DNA of 64,000 nt, taken from contig NC_088324.1 of the NCBI RefSeq assembly GCF_910592395.1, forward strand, positions 1 to 64,000, given 5' to 3'. Position numbers and translations under genes: made by a program. Shown one piece after another: positions 42,591 through 54,969 of the stretch. Under the pieces are notes generated by a model that did no database searches, was not told where the DNA came from, and saw only the letters and a list, made by a program, of their open reading frames with translations. Positions within the stretch are counted from its first letter, which is position 1. Each line of letters opens with the position of its first letter. This DNA is from Lineus longissimus. Lineage: Eukaryota > Nemertea > Pilidiophora > Heteronemertea > Lineidae.

Positions 42591-45500
42591 TTGGCAGTAT
42601 TCGCCAAATGGTTCAACCATCATGTATGTTTGATGATTGAAATGACTGACTTGAGGGAGTCACGCCGCAAGGGACCAAGCCAGACTAGTGCTAACAAGTT
42701 GGTGAAACGACCAGACAAGAGCACAGCCTATGCTTCGACAGCAACCGCTTACTCCAGGACGACGTCTAAACCAGCTGACGCAGAAAACCAGTATTCCTGC
42801 CCTTTGTGTAAGGCCGCACATCACATCGTCAAGTGTGACAGATGGACACCTACTACTACTAGCCAACGTTGGGACATTGCTAAGGAGAAGGCCCTGTGCT
42901 ATAGATGCCTGTGTAGCAACCATATGGGCAAGGATTGCCAGAAAGGATCCCGCAAGTGTGGGATTGACGGCTGTCAGAAGAACCATCATCGTCACTTGCA
43001 CAGAAGGAAGCCGAAGACAGATGTGTCGGTCGAGCCTAAAGACCATGCCAACAACATGTTTGGAGTCGCCAAGGATGGAAGAGTTTATCCAAGCAAGGTC
43101 GCCCTACGAGTCATCCCAGTTTATGTAGTTGGGAGTCGAGGACAACGTCAACGACTGAACGCGCTGTTGGATGATGGCTCTGATTCAACATATATAACCA
43201 GATCTGCAGCAGAAGCCTTAAACACCCCTGTGCAGGAACAGGCCTTGAGTGTGTCTACTTTAACTGACCCTAAGAAGTCCCTACGTAGTGGCCTGGCGGT
43301 GATGACGATTGAAAGCTTGAGCGGCGAGATAACGGCCAAGGTGGGAGCGCGAGTTCTTGACAGGTTGTGTGAGAATCTACCGCCGCAAAATTGGCAGCAT
43401 CTACGAGATCGATGGTCTCATTTGAAGGGAATCGAGTTCCCAAGAGTAGATGGGTGCAAGACCGTCGATATTTTAATTGGTGCTGATCACCCGGAATTGA
43501 CGTTAGCATTGGAGGAGCGACCGGGCCAACTGGGAGAACCGGTGGCAAGGCTGACACCTCTGGGATGGACATGCACAGGGTCCATTGAGGTGGTCACTCC
43601 TTTGACCAGCAATTCTGTTACGACTGCAAATACTTATTCAACAATTACGGATCGTCAGTTGGACGAGAGCCTCCGATCATTGTGGAACATGGATGTGTTC
43701 ACAACTACATCAGAGACTAACTTCACTCCAGAAGAGCGGGCGATCATCAAGAGGACTGAGGCCTCCAAGGTGTACACAGACAATCGCTATGAAGTTTCGA
43801 TTCCGTGGGTTGGCGACACCCCTGACTTACCAAACAACTTTCAGGAAGCTCGGCGCCGCCTGTTGTCTATAGAGCGTACTCTCCTCAAGAAACCACACTT
43901 AGCCAAAAAGTACTGCGACGGGATGAGGCAGAATATCCAGAAGGGGTATCTGCAAGAGATTGAAGCTGCTAAAGCCGAAGGGGGTTGGTATTTGCCACAT
44001 TTCCCAGTCGTACGGGAGGATAAAGAGACTACAAAGGTCCGAATCGTCTTCGACTCAGCCGCCAAGTGCCAGGGGGTCTCACTCAACGATGCGATGTTGG
44101 CAGGACCCAAGCTACAGCGAGACATTTTTGACATTTTAGCACGGTTTCGACGAGGTCCAGTGGGGCTGATTGGAGATATCAAGGAGATGTTCAGCCAGGT
44201 GATGTTGAACCCTAAGGATCGGGCGTATCATCGAATTTTATGGAGAGATTTGGACTTGACAGCTCCCATCAAGATCTACGAGTCAACTCGAGTGACTTTC
44301 GGAGACAAGGTGTCTCCTTTTTTGGCCCAGTATGTCCTGCAGAGTCACGCACGAGCTCATCAAGATGAGTACCCAGAGGGAGCCAGAGTGTGTCAGGAGA
44401 ACACTTATATGGATGACGCCATTGACTCTCAACCAGACACCGCTGCCACTATCAAGTTGAGATGTGAGCTGAGCGCCCTTTTGCTTAAGGCAGGGTTTTT
44501 CATCCGCCGTTGGTGTAGTAATGAGTCAGGAGTATTGGAGGGTGTACCCCGTGAGGACTGTGCAGCAGGCATTGTGGACTTGCAGGACTCCACTTTGATG
44601 CCGAGCGTTAAGACACTGGGAATCAAGTGGAACGCAGCGACAGATATGTTAGAGTTCTCCACCCAAAACATCGCGCCACCGGCAGTAATGACTAAGAGAA
44701 CACTCTTGAGTCGTGTTGCAACGTTGTTCGACCCTTTGCAATGGCTGTCACCCTTCACCATTCGTGTCAAGATCGTTCTTCAGCAGTCATGGGTGCTTGG
44801 ACTGACGTGGGATGAGCCCCTTCCCTCAGGAATGATTGCTGAAGCCAGAGATTGGTTTGCTGAGCTGAAGAAGATCGAAGGCATCTCAATACCGAGGTGC
44901 TACTTCCGCACACAGCCTGACAGCGAGATTACTCTTCATACCTTCAGTGATGCCTCTTCAAAAGCATATGCCGCCGTCACGTACATCCGTCAGCAGAAGG
45001 CAGATGGCGGGGTGAACCTTGCGTTGGTGGCGTCAAAGGCTAGGGTCGCTCCATTGAAGACAGTGAGCATCCCAAGACTGGAATTAATGGCAGCTGTTCT
45101 CGGTCATCGTCTCACCCAGAAGATAACCAACGTTTTGAAGTATTCAATGATGAACGTGACGTATTGGACTGACAGTATGGATGTGGTGCACTGGGTTCGC
45201 AGTCAGTCACGTCAGTTCAAAACATTTGTAGCCAACAGAGTATCAGACTTGCAATCCGATTCCCTGCCGAGTCAATGGCGGTTCGTACCTGGAGTGTTGA
45301 ACCCGGCAGACGTAGCGACCAGGGGCATGACAGCAAGGGAGTTCACTTCCAAGAATGTATGGTTTGACGGACCCGACTTTTTGTATGCTGATGAGGATCG
45401 TGGCCGGAAACCCCGATGGGAACCAAGAGTGCAGAGGCGGAGGGAGAGACTTCTAGATCATATGTTCACGTTACCGTGTCTGGACCGGAGCGCACGATGG

Positions 45501-47021
45501 TCATTAATTTTTCAAAGTTCTCCACCTGGATCCGTCTGGTCCGAGTCACGATGTGGGTATTGAGGTTCATCGACTGCTTAAGAGTCAAGGCAAAGAGAGT
45601 AAGAGGGGAGAAGTTGGCTTCGGAGGCAGATAGATCTTCCTTTAACTGGTTTCTACACGCAGAGACGGTGTTGCTTCAGGCGGTACAGAGAGAGAGTTTT
45701 ACGGAAACGATAGAGGCCCTGAGATCAGGGCAGGGTTGCCGACGGAGTCGTCTACAGAATTTGTCTCCGTTTCTGGATGAGAATGGTATCTTGAGAGTTG
45801 GTGGCAGACTTCAGCACTCGTCATTGCCGTATGATGCACGTCATCCGATAATTCTTCCAAGCCAGCATCACTTGTCAACCTTGATCATTCGACGAGCCCA
45901 TTCAACTGCCGGACATTCCAGAGGGGTGAACGCTGTCTTAGCTGAGATCCGCCAGCGTTTCTGGATTGTTCAAGGGCGGGAGATGGTGAAGAGGGTAGCA
46001 TACGAATGCTTTTTCTGTCGACGACGTAAGGGATCACATGCCTCCCAGATCATGGCACCGCTGCCCACGTCACGTGTGATGCAGTCTTTGCGAGCCTTCA
46101 GTTACTGCGGCGTGGACTACGCTGGGCCATTTATCACCAAGATCACTCGGAGAGTTACTGCCAAGAGGTACCTATGTCTTTTCACCTGTATGCAGACGCG
46201 TGGAGTTCATTTGGAGATGGCGTACTCCATGGAGACGGATGGGTTTCTTCTCGCCTTTTCACGAATGGTTGCACGCCGGGGAAAAGCCAGCAGAGGTAGT
46301 CAGCGACAACGGCAGCAATTTTGTTGGAGCAGAGCGAGTCCTTCGAGAGTTAGTTCAAGGGTTGGAACAAGAACGAATCCTAGAGTCCGCAACCAATCAG
46401 GGCATCAAGTGGAGGTTTAACCCGCCATACGGGTCACACCATGGTGGTGTGTTCGAATCACTTATTAAGTCTGCCAAGCGGTCACTTTATGCAATCTTTG
46501 GTGAAGCCCACCTTACTGATGAGGAACTACTGACGGCGATCGTGGAGGTGGAGGGGCTCTTAAACTCTCGCCCCCTGGCATACTGCAGTTCCGATCCATG
46601 TGATGAGGAGGTGTTAACACCAAACCATTTTCTGGTTGGGCAGTGTGGCGGTCCTCTAGCGCCTCAACGAATAGAGGAACTGCCGTTCAACCCGAGGAAT
46701 CGTTGGCGAGTCGTTCAAAGTTTGCTGGGCAAGTTTTGGACACGATGGTCCAAGGAGTACCTATCCATCCAGCAGCCAAGAGGGAAATGGGTGACTCCTC
46801 AACCGGACTTGAGCATTGGAGATGTTGTTGTCTTGCAGGAACCTAGCAAGATACGTGGCAGTTGGCCATTGGCACGTGTAGTCGAGGTTTTTCCCAGCAG
46901 TGATAGTCATACCCGAACAGTGAAGGTCCTTTCGAGAGGAAAGGAGTATATCAGACCGATCACGAGATTAGTTCCGTTGGTCGTTTCAAGAGATAATTTG
47001 GAAGTGACCCGGAAAGACTAG
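42591..47021 (+). pseudogene. BEL/Pao pol region: protease, RT, RNase H, integrase; two frameshifts
   Basis: In order: Cys/His zinc-knuckle region (about 42798-42990); aspartic protease motif LLDDGSDST (about 43162); reverse transcriptase with GDIKEMFSQ and the catalytic YMDD (44407-44418); RNase H with FSDAS, RLELMA and WTDS (44940-45180); integrase HHCC zinc site (about 45890-46030), then D,D-35-E residues (D near 46112, SDNGSNF near 46300, E near 46450). The first and last parts share the gag frame. The part between about 45.5 kb and 46.28 kb is in another frame, so two compensating shifts are present, near 45450-45510 and in the GGGGAAAA run at 46278-46285. The reading ends at TAG 47019-47021 just before the polypurine tract. 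Confidence 0.93.
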
Positions 47022-47029
47022 TTCCGGTC

Positions 47030-47040
47030 ACAGAGGGGGG
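47030..47040 (+). other. Polypurine tract of the BEL/Pao element
   Basis: The purine-rich sequence AGAGGGGGG abuts the 3' LTR, where plus-strand DNA synthesis is primed. Confidence 0.85.
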
Positions 47041-48303
47041 TGTTTCTACGGACGCTGCCCCGCCATGTTTTGTCATTTCACTTGCTGTAAGCAGTTCCGG
47101 TGCGCGCACTGCCTGTCGGGTAGGCGGGCCGGGACTTTGAATTAATATTATTACTTCATTCTGGTTGAGTGAATATTTGGGCGTTATCCCAGTCGACCAT
47201 ATTTCGTGGAGTTGAGGAGACGTTTTTACTGCACTGCCGTGTTCGTTTGGTGTTGTCCTGTTTTTGTGCAGTCCTGTTTTGTGAGCGTGATGTGGATTTT
47301 ATTCTAAAGGATTTTTTAATGGGTCGCTACAGGTGCCTTGCGGCACTGTAGTCTTCTTGAAGGACCGCGATAGGCCTATTCTGTCCGATAGGCCTCACCT
47401 TTGTAAGTAGTTTTTTATGGTTGGTTTAATTCAGAACTTCAAGCACATCGTTGACGTTACGTATTTATAAAAACCAAAAAATAGTTACATAGAGAATAGA
47501 TTTATGTTTCGAAACGTGATATAGTTTTATGTGTGTGATGTATTACCCTCCGTTATTAGAGGGCTGTGTTAGATTGTTGTTGACATAGAGGAGGGGGTTA
47601 GAGTCATAGGCCAAGAATTGATTAGAACGTGCTGTCTAGGATACCGACACTGTGTCTATTCGTGAGAGTAGTATCAACCTGGCTTTATCGAGGTTTGCTG
47701 CAACATATAGTCGATAGATGGCGTCCGTGATGTCTGGATCGCTGCGTGTATATAGATGAGTACTGTTAAGAGTCTCGCTTTTAGGACGTCCACTTAATTA
47801 TAGATGAGAATAGTCTCGCCCTTTAGACGTCCGTTCCGTTGTTGCAGAATATATTTCCAGAACTACTCTTTGACACTAATAGTATCACTTTGCCAGCATT
47901 GACTTCGTCATCGTTTCGTTTGGTCTAGTGATAGGCTAACCCTCTGTAATTATGCAACAACCCGTTATATATATATCAATTATGTGTGTGAAGCACTACG
48001 TGCTGCTTATATTGGCTTAACGCCACAATTTACCGAACTCGACACTGATCTTAAAAATCTTGCCCTCTGGGCGTATAATCCAGAGTGTTACCAATCAGAG
48101 GATATAGTGCTGCTCCACGCCTGATGTCGTGACTTGTGTACGTTGAAGCCGTCTTGCCGAGGGGACTTCCGTGTTCGATCGTCACTACTTGACTACAGGG
48201 GGTTGGAAACGGGTGCCGTCTGGCGAGGTCCAATAGCAGCAGATCGACTTCCGATTCGGTGAGTAAAAACCTAATTATCTCACCTTTCGTCATCGTAAAA
48301 ACA
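47041..48303 (+). repeat. 3' LTR of the BEL/Pao element
   Basis: Same length and sequence as the 5' LTR apart from one seen substitution. It is followed by the TSD TACGA at 48304-48308. Any promoter activity in this LTR would point at the gene starting at 48336. Confidence 0.96.
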
Positions 48304-48308
48304 TACGA
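48304..48308 (+). repeat. Target-site duplication (right), TACGA
   Basis: Matches 39646-39650. It lies 27 bases before the ATG at 48336. Confidence 0.93.
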
Positions 48309-48335
48309 GGCGTTGAATTTGGCTGTGCTCCTCGT

Positions 48336-51300
48336 ATGACAGACCGGTTTTGGGAACATAAGCGTTCAGTTGTGTCGACGCCAAGTCGAAGCACTGGTTC
48401 AACATTGGTGAGTTCAGCCGGATTTCTTCACAACTTTTCTCCCCAAATTTTGCGACTATTGTCTGATACAATGTACAATCTTATCTTATCTTTTCATTTT
48501 CATTTCTTGCAGACGCCAGACACGTTGTCCTGTCCAGCACACCCAATGCTGCCCAACCGGTTTATCACAAGATACGACGTGAACACCACAATGGTGAGTT
48601 ATTTTACTCTATCGAAACTTCCTTGATCGCACGTATTCTTTTGAAACTTCTCATCTCTGCAGCAGTGGCGGATCCAGAAATTTGGGAAAGAAGCGGGGGG
48701 CCGGGAGGGGGGGGGGGCTGCCCCACCAATGAGAACTCATGATAGAGCCGAAGGTGCAATCCTGAAAATGAGGGGAGGGTTCTTGAGGAGAGGTGCCCTA
48801 AAATATCAAAAAGGGATGACTCATGCGGGACCCCTAAATCCGCCACTGCTGTTCTGAATATTTCCACACTCGGTTCAGCTGACCTTACACAGGAGGACGC
48901 TGTTAGCCCATACCCTATCTATGGTACTATATCGTTCTGGCAGCAAGAAAATGAGACGATCGGTCACATGTCTGCCATGTTTTATGACGTCACGCGCCAC
49001 GTGCTTGGCGCAATGTGTCATGTGCTCATAACACATTCTATCTCTGAACCAATCAGCCCTTGATAATGTGACATGTGATATGTATGATGAGGACCTTGAC
49101 CGGATCAGAAAGATAATTCAATCGAAGTAGTTCAGAGACATTTACATGAAGACATGGCAGAAATGACCAATGGTCTCGGTGATCACTAAATCCTAAAGGC
49201 TAGAGGGAGGTAATTATAATATGATCTCCACCGCCCGACCCGATGACGTCATTACCGGAATTCCGGGTGGCAACTTCTAGCTCATCGATTACTTAACTGA
49301 AGTTGCCGCCATTGTGATGTAAATACTTGGGGTATTTCCCACCCTGAATTCCGGTAATGACGTCATCGGGTCGGGCGGTGGAGATCATATTATAATTACC
49401 TCCCTCCAGCCTTTAGGATTTAGTGATCACCAATCGTCTCATTTCACCTCTGTGCTGCCAACTGTGCGACGATCGAGGATCAGTCGGAGATCAGCATCCC
49501 AGAGCTTTGATAAACCTGCCAGTTGTTCCCAGGCTTGTGTTATGAAATGACCATGGTTTAGTGATAGGCCTTCCCCCACTTGTATTCAGTGGTATTAAAT
49601 GGACAACTGTGGCATGAGATATGGTGGTTTTTCCTACAAAAATGGCTTCCAGTAGAACCGTGACTTCTCAGTCCAAACAGGAAAATTGAAATACATCATT
49701 GAACTGCAATAAACAATGCACAAAAACTGGGTGTAACCTTAGGCCTGCCTGAATTTCACAGGTCATGTCCAAAACTGCCTCGCACACTGGCGAAAATCGT
49801 CATTTGAGATAAGTGGCGGCGCCTGGTGACAAGCAGAGATACTATCCTCCTGGCCAGGGAAATCCCACGCCCAGGTTGTCCCTTTAAAGCTAACATGCAT
49901 GCATAAAAACCCTAACGGCCAAATTAGAAAAGACGGAAATGATGAAGTGGCGAGGGTTCCGAGTTCGAACCCGCTCGAGGAATATTTTTTTGTTTTTTCT
50001 TTCTCTGTGACCTGTCTCGTCAATGAACTTGTGTTTGTGCAGTCAAGTGAGACCTGTCGCTGGGTGTCTATCATGTTTCAAGTGCAGTTTGTCTTTTGGT
50101 GGTCGGGCGTTTGTGTTTTCTATCTTTGTCGTTTGGGTTTTTATGCATGCACGTCAGCTTTAAGTAGGTTTTCGCGTGGTCACGAAGATGATATGTGAAT
50201 AATGACACCAATGCATTGGCCCTGCGGTCACGTGGTGGCTTTCAAAGATATCCTTGTGCCGTCGGTAGGAAGCTGCTGAAAGCCGCAGCAAACCAGCAGC
50301 AAACAAAAGACTTAGGCTACTTAAAATCTCTTTCGGGAGCAGTAATTATCTCGTCACCATTGTGTTTTACCTATAGCTCCTATACAAGTATAAAGATGGT
50401 GTGCGAAGATAAATTTCGGCCATTTTGTTACCATTTTGCTATCTAACTGTATGCGCCTGTTTAATCGCCCGCCCGCGATTTTTTTTCCCTGAACCTTTCG
50501 GGCAGTACAGTGTACATTTGTACACAGGTTCTCAGCCAATCAGAATCCGATAAATCTGTGTCGTCTTCAGGGCGTCATCATGAAACTTAGAAGTAAGCTT
50601 GTATTGTTTTGTGCTTGTTGCTCAAATTGAAGCATACAGTATCAAAATATACTGGAGAAGACCATACACACGAGGTAGTATCGAAAGACAAGTCTCATTG
50701 CAGAGAAACATATTCCTACTGGAGGAAGACCATTCAAATGAGACAAGTCTCATTGTATATTCATGCTCAATATGATATCTGAAGGACTATCCCTTGGATC
50801 TTGGAGATGGGCTATTGTTATTGTCCTTTCTGTAGGTATGTTGCAGGCAGCAGAAATAACTAAAATATCTAAAATCTAAATAACAAGGGAAAAGAAATGC
50901 GCTATAAAAATAAAATATAAAGAGTAAAAAAGAAAAAGAAAAATGTTGTCCACAACCGGATTCGAACTCACGACCTTTGGATCGAACATCGTATTCTGCT
51001 ATTTCTGACGAGCGCTCTACCAACTGCTCTAAAGTTTCTAAGACTTCTGACGTCATGTATTTGTCGAAATCTGATTGGCTGAAAGTCCCAATGTACACTA
51101 TAGTGACCAAAAGGTTCAGGAAAAAAAAATTCGCTACCCGTCCTTTTCAGATAGACAGTTAGCCCATCTATCACTTCGATCTATCTACCGTAGCTGTCAT
51201 GGCCAATACTTTTTCTTTCAGAAGCCCCGACGTCCTTTGAACTTTCAAGAAATGGTTGGGTTTGGTCAAGGGACTGGTATTGGATCTGATATATTATCAT

Positions 51301-54289
51301 TGTTGTCACACCTTTTCGCTAAATATGAGGTCTTGAAAATGCTTGGTATTGCTCCTTGTGAGGTGTTACCCAATGTTAATGACGCCTGTCTGTATAAGTG
51401 GTACATACTTGACACCTATGGCGAAGGATGAGCCAGTTATTTTCGAGTTTGTACTTTGGGTGCATCTCGTTCCTCGGGTTGCATTGCGCCCGCGACCACA
51501 TAGGAGTTCCTGGTCTTGTCTCTTCGCCCCCAACCCCGATAAACTCTATGTACCGTGAACGAATGCTCATCAGGTCGACAGTTATTTGACGACGTAAATC
51601 CATCCATATTAACTGGCGCTGCGGCTGCGCTCAATAGACTCCGTTGGGGAGTCTGAGCCTGATAGGGTGTACCAGTCCAGCCGGTTATGTACGGTTGGTA
51701 TGCTCTATGATATGGATCTCCATCCACCTGTCAGCTAGGGGCAGACCCCAGTGTCTCAACCCTGGGTCTCAGAGGCGGTAACTTCTAGTCAGGCAGCGCG
51801 CTATGTCTGGTTAGGCGACATGGGTTACCAGGGCATCCACAGCCAAAATGGTTTGCACATGGAGGTCATCGCGACCGACTTGTGAGGGGGAAGAAGTGAT
51901 GTCCATGGCGGTTTCAAATTGATCTGACGACCCCCGCGTCTTCTGGACAGGGAGGGGTTCATGTGGCCAAATCCTGTCAGCTAAATCCTATCGTTAGCAT
52001 CGTTCGCGGTTCATGGAAACCAAGGGCATCGAACCCTTTTTTGTCTTGGTTTAATTTCTCTGAGGATTTCAATGATGATATATATATTTAGATCCACAGG
52101 TATAGTCGGTACATGTGGCGACTCGCCACATGAACATTTTAAAAGTTTTTTTCGAGCATTGTTAAAAGTTATGCGAATAAATTTCTTCTTTGGACGTGTT
52201 TTTTTTTACCAGAATGACAATCAAAAAGTTTGTCACTGGAGAATTTCCCCATCCCCACCCCAGCCCTAGAATAATATACAGACTAAATAGTATCTTTGGA
52301 CTGTACTGGTAATATAGGTCAGTCACGAAAAATAAAATATATATTGGACTGTACTGGTAATATAGGTCAGTCACGAAGAATAGAATGTATATTGGACTGT
52401 ACTGGTAATATAGGTCAGTCACGAAAAATGAAATATATATTGGACTGTACTGGTAATATAGGTCAGTCACAAAAATATCTGAAAGTCTGTGCCCCATTGT
52501 TGACGAATATAATATCGTGAGGACTTTATCAATAGTCACGGTCCCTGGCCCCTCCCACATAAAAATCATTAGCAAGGTCACTGCAGGCAATAGCTTCAGC
52601 ATTGTTATTGTATAGACATGTCTTAAACATTATAAACGGCCCTATTTATGGGGTCACATTGGGTTCTTGCTGGGGTAATGATGTCCATGTCCGATTCTGC
52701 GTTTTGTGGACTTGTATATCAGTCCAGCAGTGACATTGCGTTTTGTGGACATGTAAGTCTGTCCCGCAGTACCAAGTTTCACCCCAGCAATTACCAATAA
52801 GACCTGCACGTGACCTTAAAGTAAGTGTTGTCGAGACAAAACGCGATGTATGCATTGGAAGAAGGAAATCTGCGAAGAGTAGCTGGAACTGTCTGTCCAG
52901 CTCTCGTTTATGAAACAATGGGCGATTTGAAAGACGTCTCCTGAACAGATCGCCCATTGTTCACTGAAGCAGCATTCGAATTGTCTCCAATTTTTTCAGG
53001 TGGATTGCTTCATCTCGTGTGGTTTCGCTGTCCCGTCCCAAGAATCGAGCCAACGCGACCGAGGCCACTTCTGAGAGATAAATATTCAGGATGCCAGATT
53101 TAAGGAACACAATTGAGGTAAATGAGATAAAATTCGATAAGCTGGCTACAGTTGATGAAATGAGGCTTTAGGTCCGTCATCATGTGACTGATATTGGGAC
53201 AAACCCGAGGCAGGTTGACCACCATTGCCGGACAATTAAATTTAATTGATTCATCTTATTAGTGCCAATGAGGCTGTCACAGACATAAACATTAATATTA
53301 CTGATATGCTGTAATAGAAAATTTAAGAAAAAAACGTCATGAAAAATGATCAAATCTTCAATTTCTTAAATTGTATATTTCAATGTTTCTTGGTATCTAC
53401 ATCTTCCCTTTCTATTCCAGGCCAGTAGTCAAGAGCCATGATCAGGGAACAGCAGTTCCCAACGGAATTAACCCTTTTCTTGTTGTAATTCATGCTGTTG
53501 GCTCAGAATGGGTTGACACTCACCTGTTTTCGACCCTGAAAATTAAACATCGAACATTGTTACTCTTTGTTAAAAGTAAACCTTGCAAAATATGTGCTTA
53601 TTTCCTGAAATCAATAGCACTTCATGTATGTACTCGCTGATCCAGAATATTGCTATTTCTTGTTCCGTTTTCAATGTGGCAATCCATTTACCGTATCCGA
53701 GCTATTTCACAGCACAAGAAGTGCAACATTACAACAATGGAGCTATTTCTTGATCACAGCAAAAATGTGTTTCTACATTGTTTTACTCAAATGATGCATG
53801 GATGAGCCTTATTGACATATTTGTTTTCAAGAGGAATTGGTTGTAGGTTTTCTTTCTTTTTTCTTAAGGCAGGCCTAATTTAACAGAAGGCCTATATTTT
53901 AGGTAGGATATTATTTATACTACAGGCCCATATCAGTTTTGAGATCAATTTCCTCTTGAAGACAATAAACGTCAATCGAGTCTCTGCACCATTTTGATTG
54001 GGCGGTTTTGGGCTAAAATACAGTACAAGAGAATGCTCCATTGGTGTTAACAGAATATGTCATTGTTTTGGTCAGCAATCAGTTCTTGCCACCTTGTAAA
54101 GAGACGCAAATTATTCCAGGACATTCAAACTTGTGTTGTATCCTATCCTTACGATGTATGGTTATCCCTACAGATGTGCTAAAAGCCCTGTCTCTTTAGT
54201 ATTGGATGAGGCATCCTGCAGACAGTCCGCTGTACGCTCTTGAGAGAGACACTGGCACCCCATCTCTGCCCAGAGTAACCCGTGCTTAG
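48336..54289 (+). CDS. Candidate five-exon gene, small Pro/Thr-rich protein, unrecognised
   Basis: Exons inferred: 48336-48407 (MTDRFWEHKRSVVSTPSRST..., donor TTG-GTGAGT), 48513-48593 (TPDTLSCPAHPMLPNRFITR..., acceptor TTTCTTGCAG, donor ATG-GTGAGT), from 51222 (KPRRPLNFQEM..., acceptor TTTTTCTTTCAG), from 53421 (PVVKSHDQGTAVPNGINPF, acceptor CTATTCCAG) and 54200-54289 (YWMRHPADSPLYALERDTGT, ending VTRA then TAG). Exons 1-3 join in phase 0, exon 4 needs a phase-2 partner, exon 5 phase 0. The donor of exon 3 is uncertain: GTATAAG at 51392 or GTTTGG at 51260 both give phase 2. Exon 4 ends at 53481 or 53484. The protein would be about 120-170 residues. Short Pro/Thr/Arg-rich composition is like ciliary microtubule inner proteins, but that is only impression. 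The BEL element sits in its 5' leader or promoter. Confidence 0.55.
48663..48848. mobile_element. 186 bp MITE with CAGTGGCGGAT ends
   Basis: CAGTGGCGGAT at 48663-48673 is inverted as ATCCGCCACTG at 48838-48848. It includes a G-rich tract (48695-48718) and lacks coding capacity. This terminal sequence is shared by hAT-like non-autonomous elements in many animals. It lies in an intron of the candidate gene 48336-54289. Confidence 0.8.
49179..49431. mobile_element. Fold-back MITE with about 92 bp arms
   Basis: 49179-49270 and 49339-49431 are almost perfect inverted repeats starting GGTGATCACTAAATCC, with a loop of about 68 bases. The arms contain GATGACGTCATTACCGGAAT, which includes a CRE palindrome TGACGTCA. 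Such long near-perfect arms indicate a young fold-back element or hairpin-forming site. Confidence 0.9.
49882..50164. mobile_element. 283 bp TIR element with an internal pol III B-box-like motif
   Basis: The left end CTTTAAAGCTAACATGCATG and the following CATAAAAACCC pair with the right end in reverse complement, with a few mismatches. An internal GAGTTCGAACCC resembles a B box, followed by a T-rich run. Confidence 0.6.
50474..51139. mobile_element. TIR element, family with AGCGAATTTTTTTCC ends, copy 2
   Basis: About 75-base inverted repeats (50474-50550 and 51064-51139) share the poly-T/CCTGAACCTTT block, GTGTACATT and the CAGCCAATCAGA motif with 37633-38493. A SINE-like sequence lies inside. 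Confidence 0.65.
50950..51035 (-). repeat. tRNA-derived SINE head
   Basis: The minus strand reads TAGAGCAGTTGGTAGAGCGC (A box region) and, about 45 bases on, GTGAGTTCGAATCCGG (B box). Acceptor-stem pairing is absent, so it is SINE-like and not a functional tRNA. Confidence 0.6.
51440..52060. other. Intronic or intergenic stretch with repeat-like sequence
   Basis: Open on the minus strand over 51437-51727 without any recognisable domain. The composition suggests a dispersed repeat. Confidence 0.35.
52292..52478. repeat. 48 bp minisatellite, four copies
   Basis: The unit TTGGACTGTACTGGTAATAT plus AGGTCAGTCACGAAAAAT-like sequence recurs at 52296, 52344, 52392 and 52440. Confidence 0.95.
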
Positions 54290-54781
54290 AGTAACTGGTA
54301 AACCGCTATCGTCTCTGGAAGACAAAGCATTTGCTGGTGTTTATTCATATCATCTCCTCAAACACTACTCCAGTACTTCTTGGGTGGTACCTGATACGAG
54401 ACAACTAACTGAGCTATAACTAACCTGAAGTGCTATTTGATAAGGGCACATGAGCTGTGTCCCTTTAGTTCGAAGGATGTGACACCTCACAGTGTCCAAT
54501 GCGGCTCCTTGAGAGAAAAATACACTAATACATTCACAGGACTTTCAAACTGCTGGGAGCGTCCCTACAGACTGTTCAACAGAATGATCAAAAGTTTTAT
54601 CATATTTTATCTTCTGAATTCGTAAATTTAAGCAAGAAAATGACAATGACCCATTTTGTGTTTTAATGCTGCAATAGTTTAATATCGTGAAGAAAAAGAA
54701 TGATTACAATTTATTAGAATTACAATTACCAATTAGTTTATTAACACCTTATAAGCAAACTTACATCGGTGAGGAGAGCAG

Positions 54782-54787
54782 AATAAA
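54782..54787 (+). terminator. Possible polyadenylation signal for the candidate gene ending at 54289
   Basis: AATAAA about 490 bp past the proposed stop codon. It could equally be chance in A+T-rich sequence. Confidence 0.25.
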
Positions 54788-54969
54788 GTGAGTGCGGAAA
54801 GCTATCGAAGCTATTGATAAGAGGAGGAGAAAAACCAAAGGGGATCTGTCTATAGGAATGTACCCCTTCTGTCAGCGTGTGAGGAGACGGTGCATACACA
54901 CTTGATACAGCAGTTTAAAAGATGAACAAAGTGTATCAAAATACCAGTATCGAAATAAAGTCACTTGTC

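Larger units (their letters stand above)
39651..48303 (+). mobile_element. BEL/Pao LTR retrotransposon (8653 bp, young insertion)
   Basis: Full structure: TSD, 5' LTR (39651-40913), primer-binding site, gag-pol region, polypurine tract, 3' LTR (47041-48303), TSD. The domain order gag, zinc knuckles, aspartic protease, reverse transcriptase with YMDD, RNase H, integrase is that of the BEL/Pao superfamily, as are the DUF1759-like gag motif and the long pol. LTRs are almost identical, so insertion was recent on a genomic scale. The coding region is nevertheless broken by two stops and two frameshifts, so this copy should not make its own full polyprotein. Confidence 0.95.

Noticed and set aside
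50952-51035. Possible tRNA gene on the minus strand
   Set aside because: A and B boxes are present but acceptor and anticodon stems do not pair; better called a SINE head.
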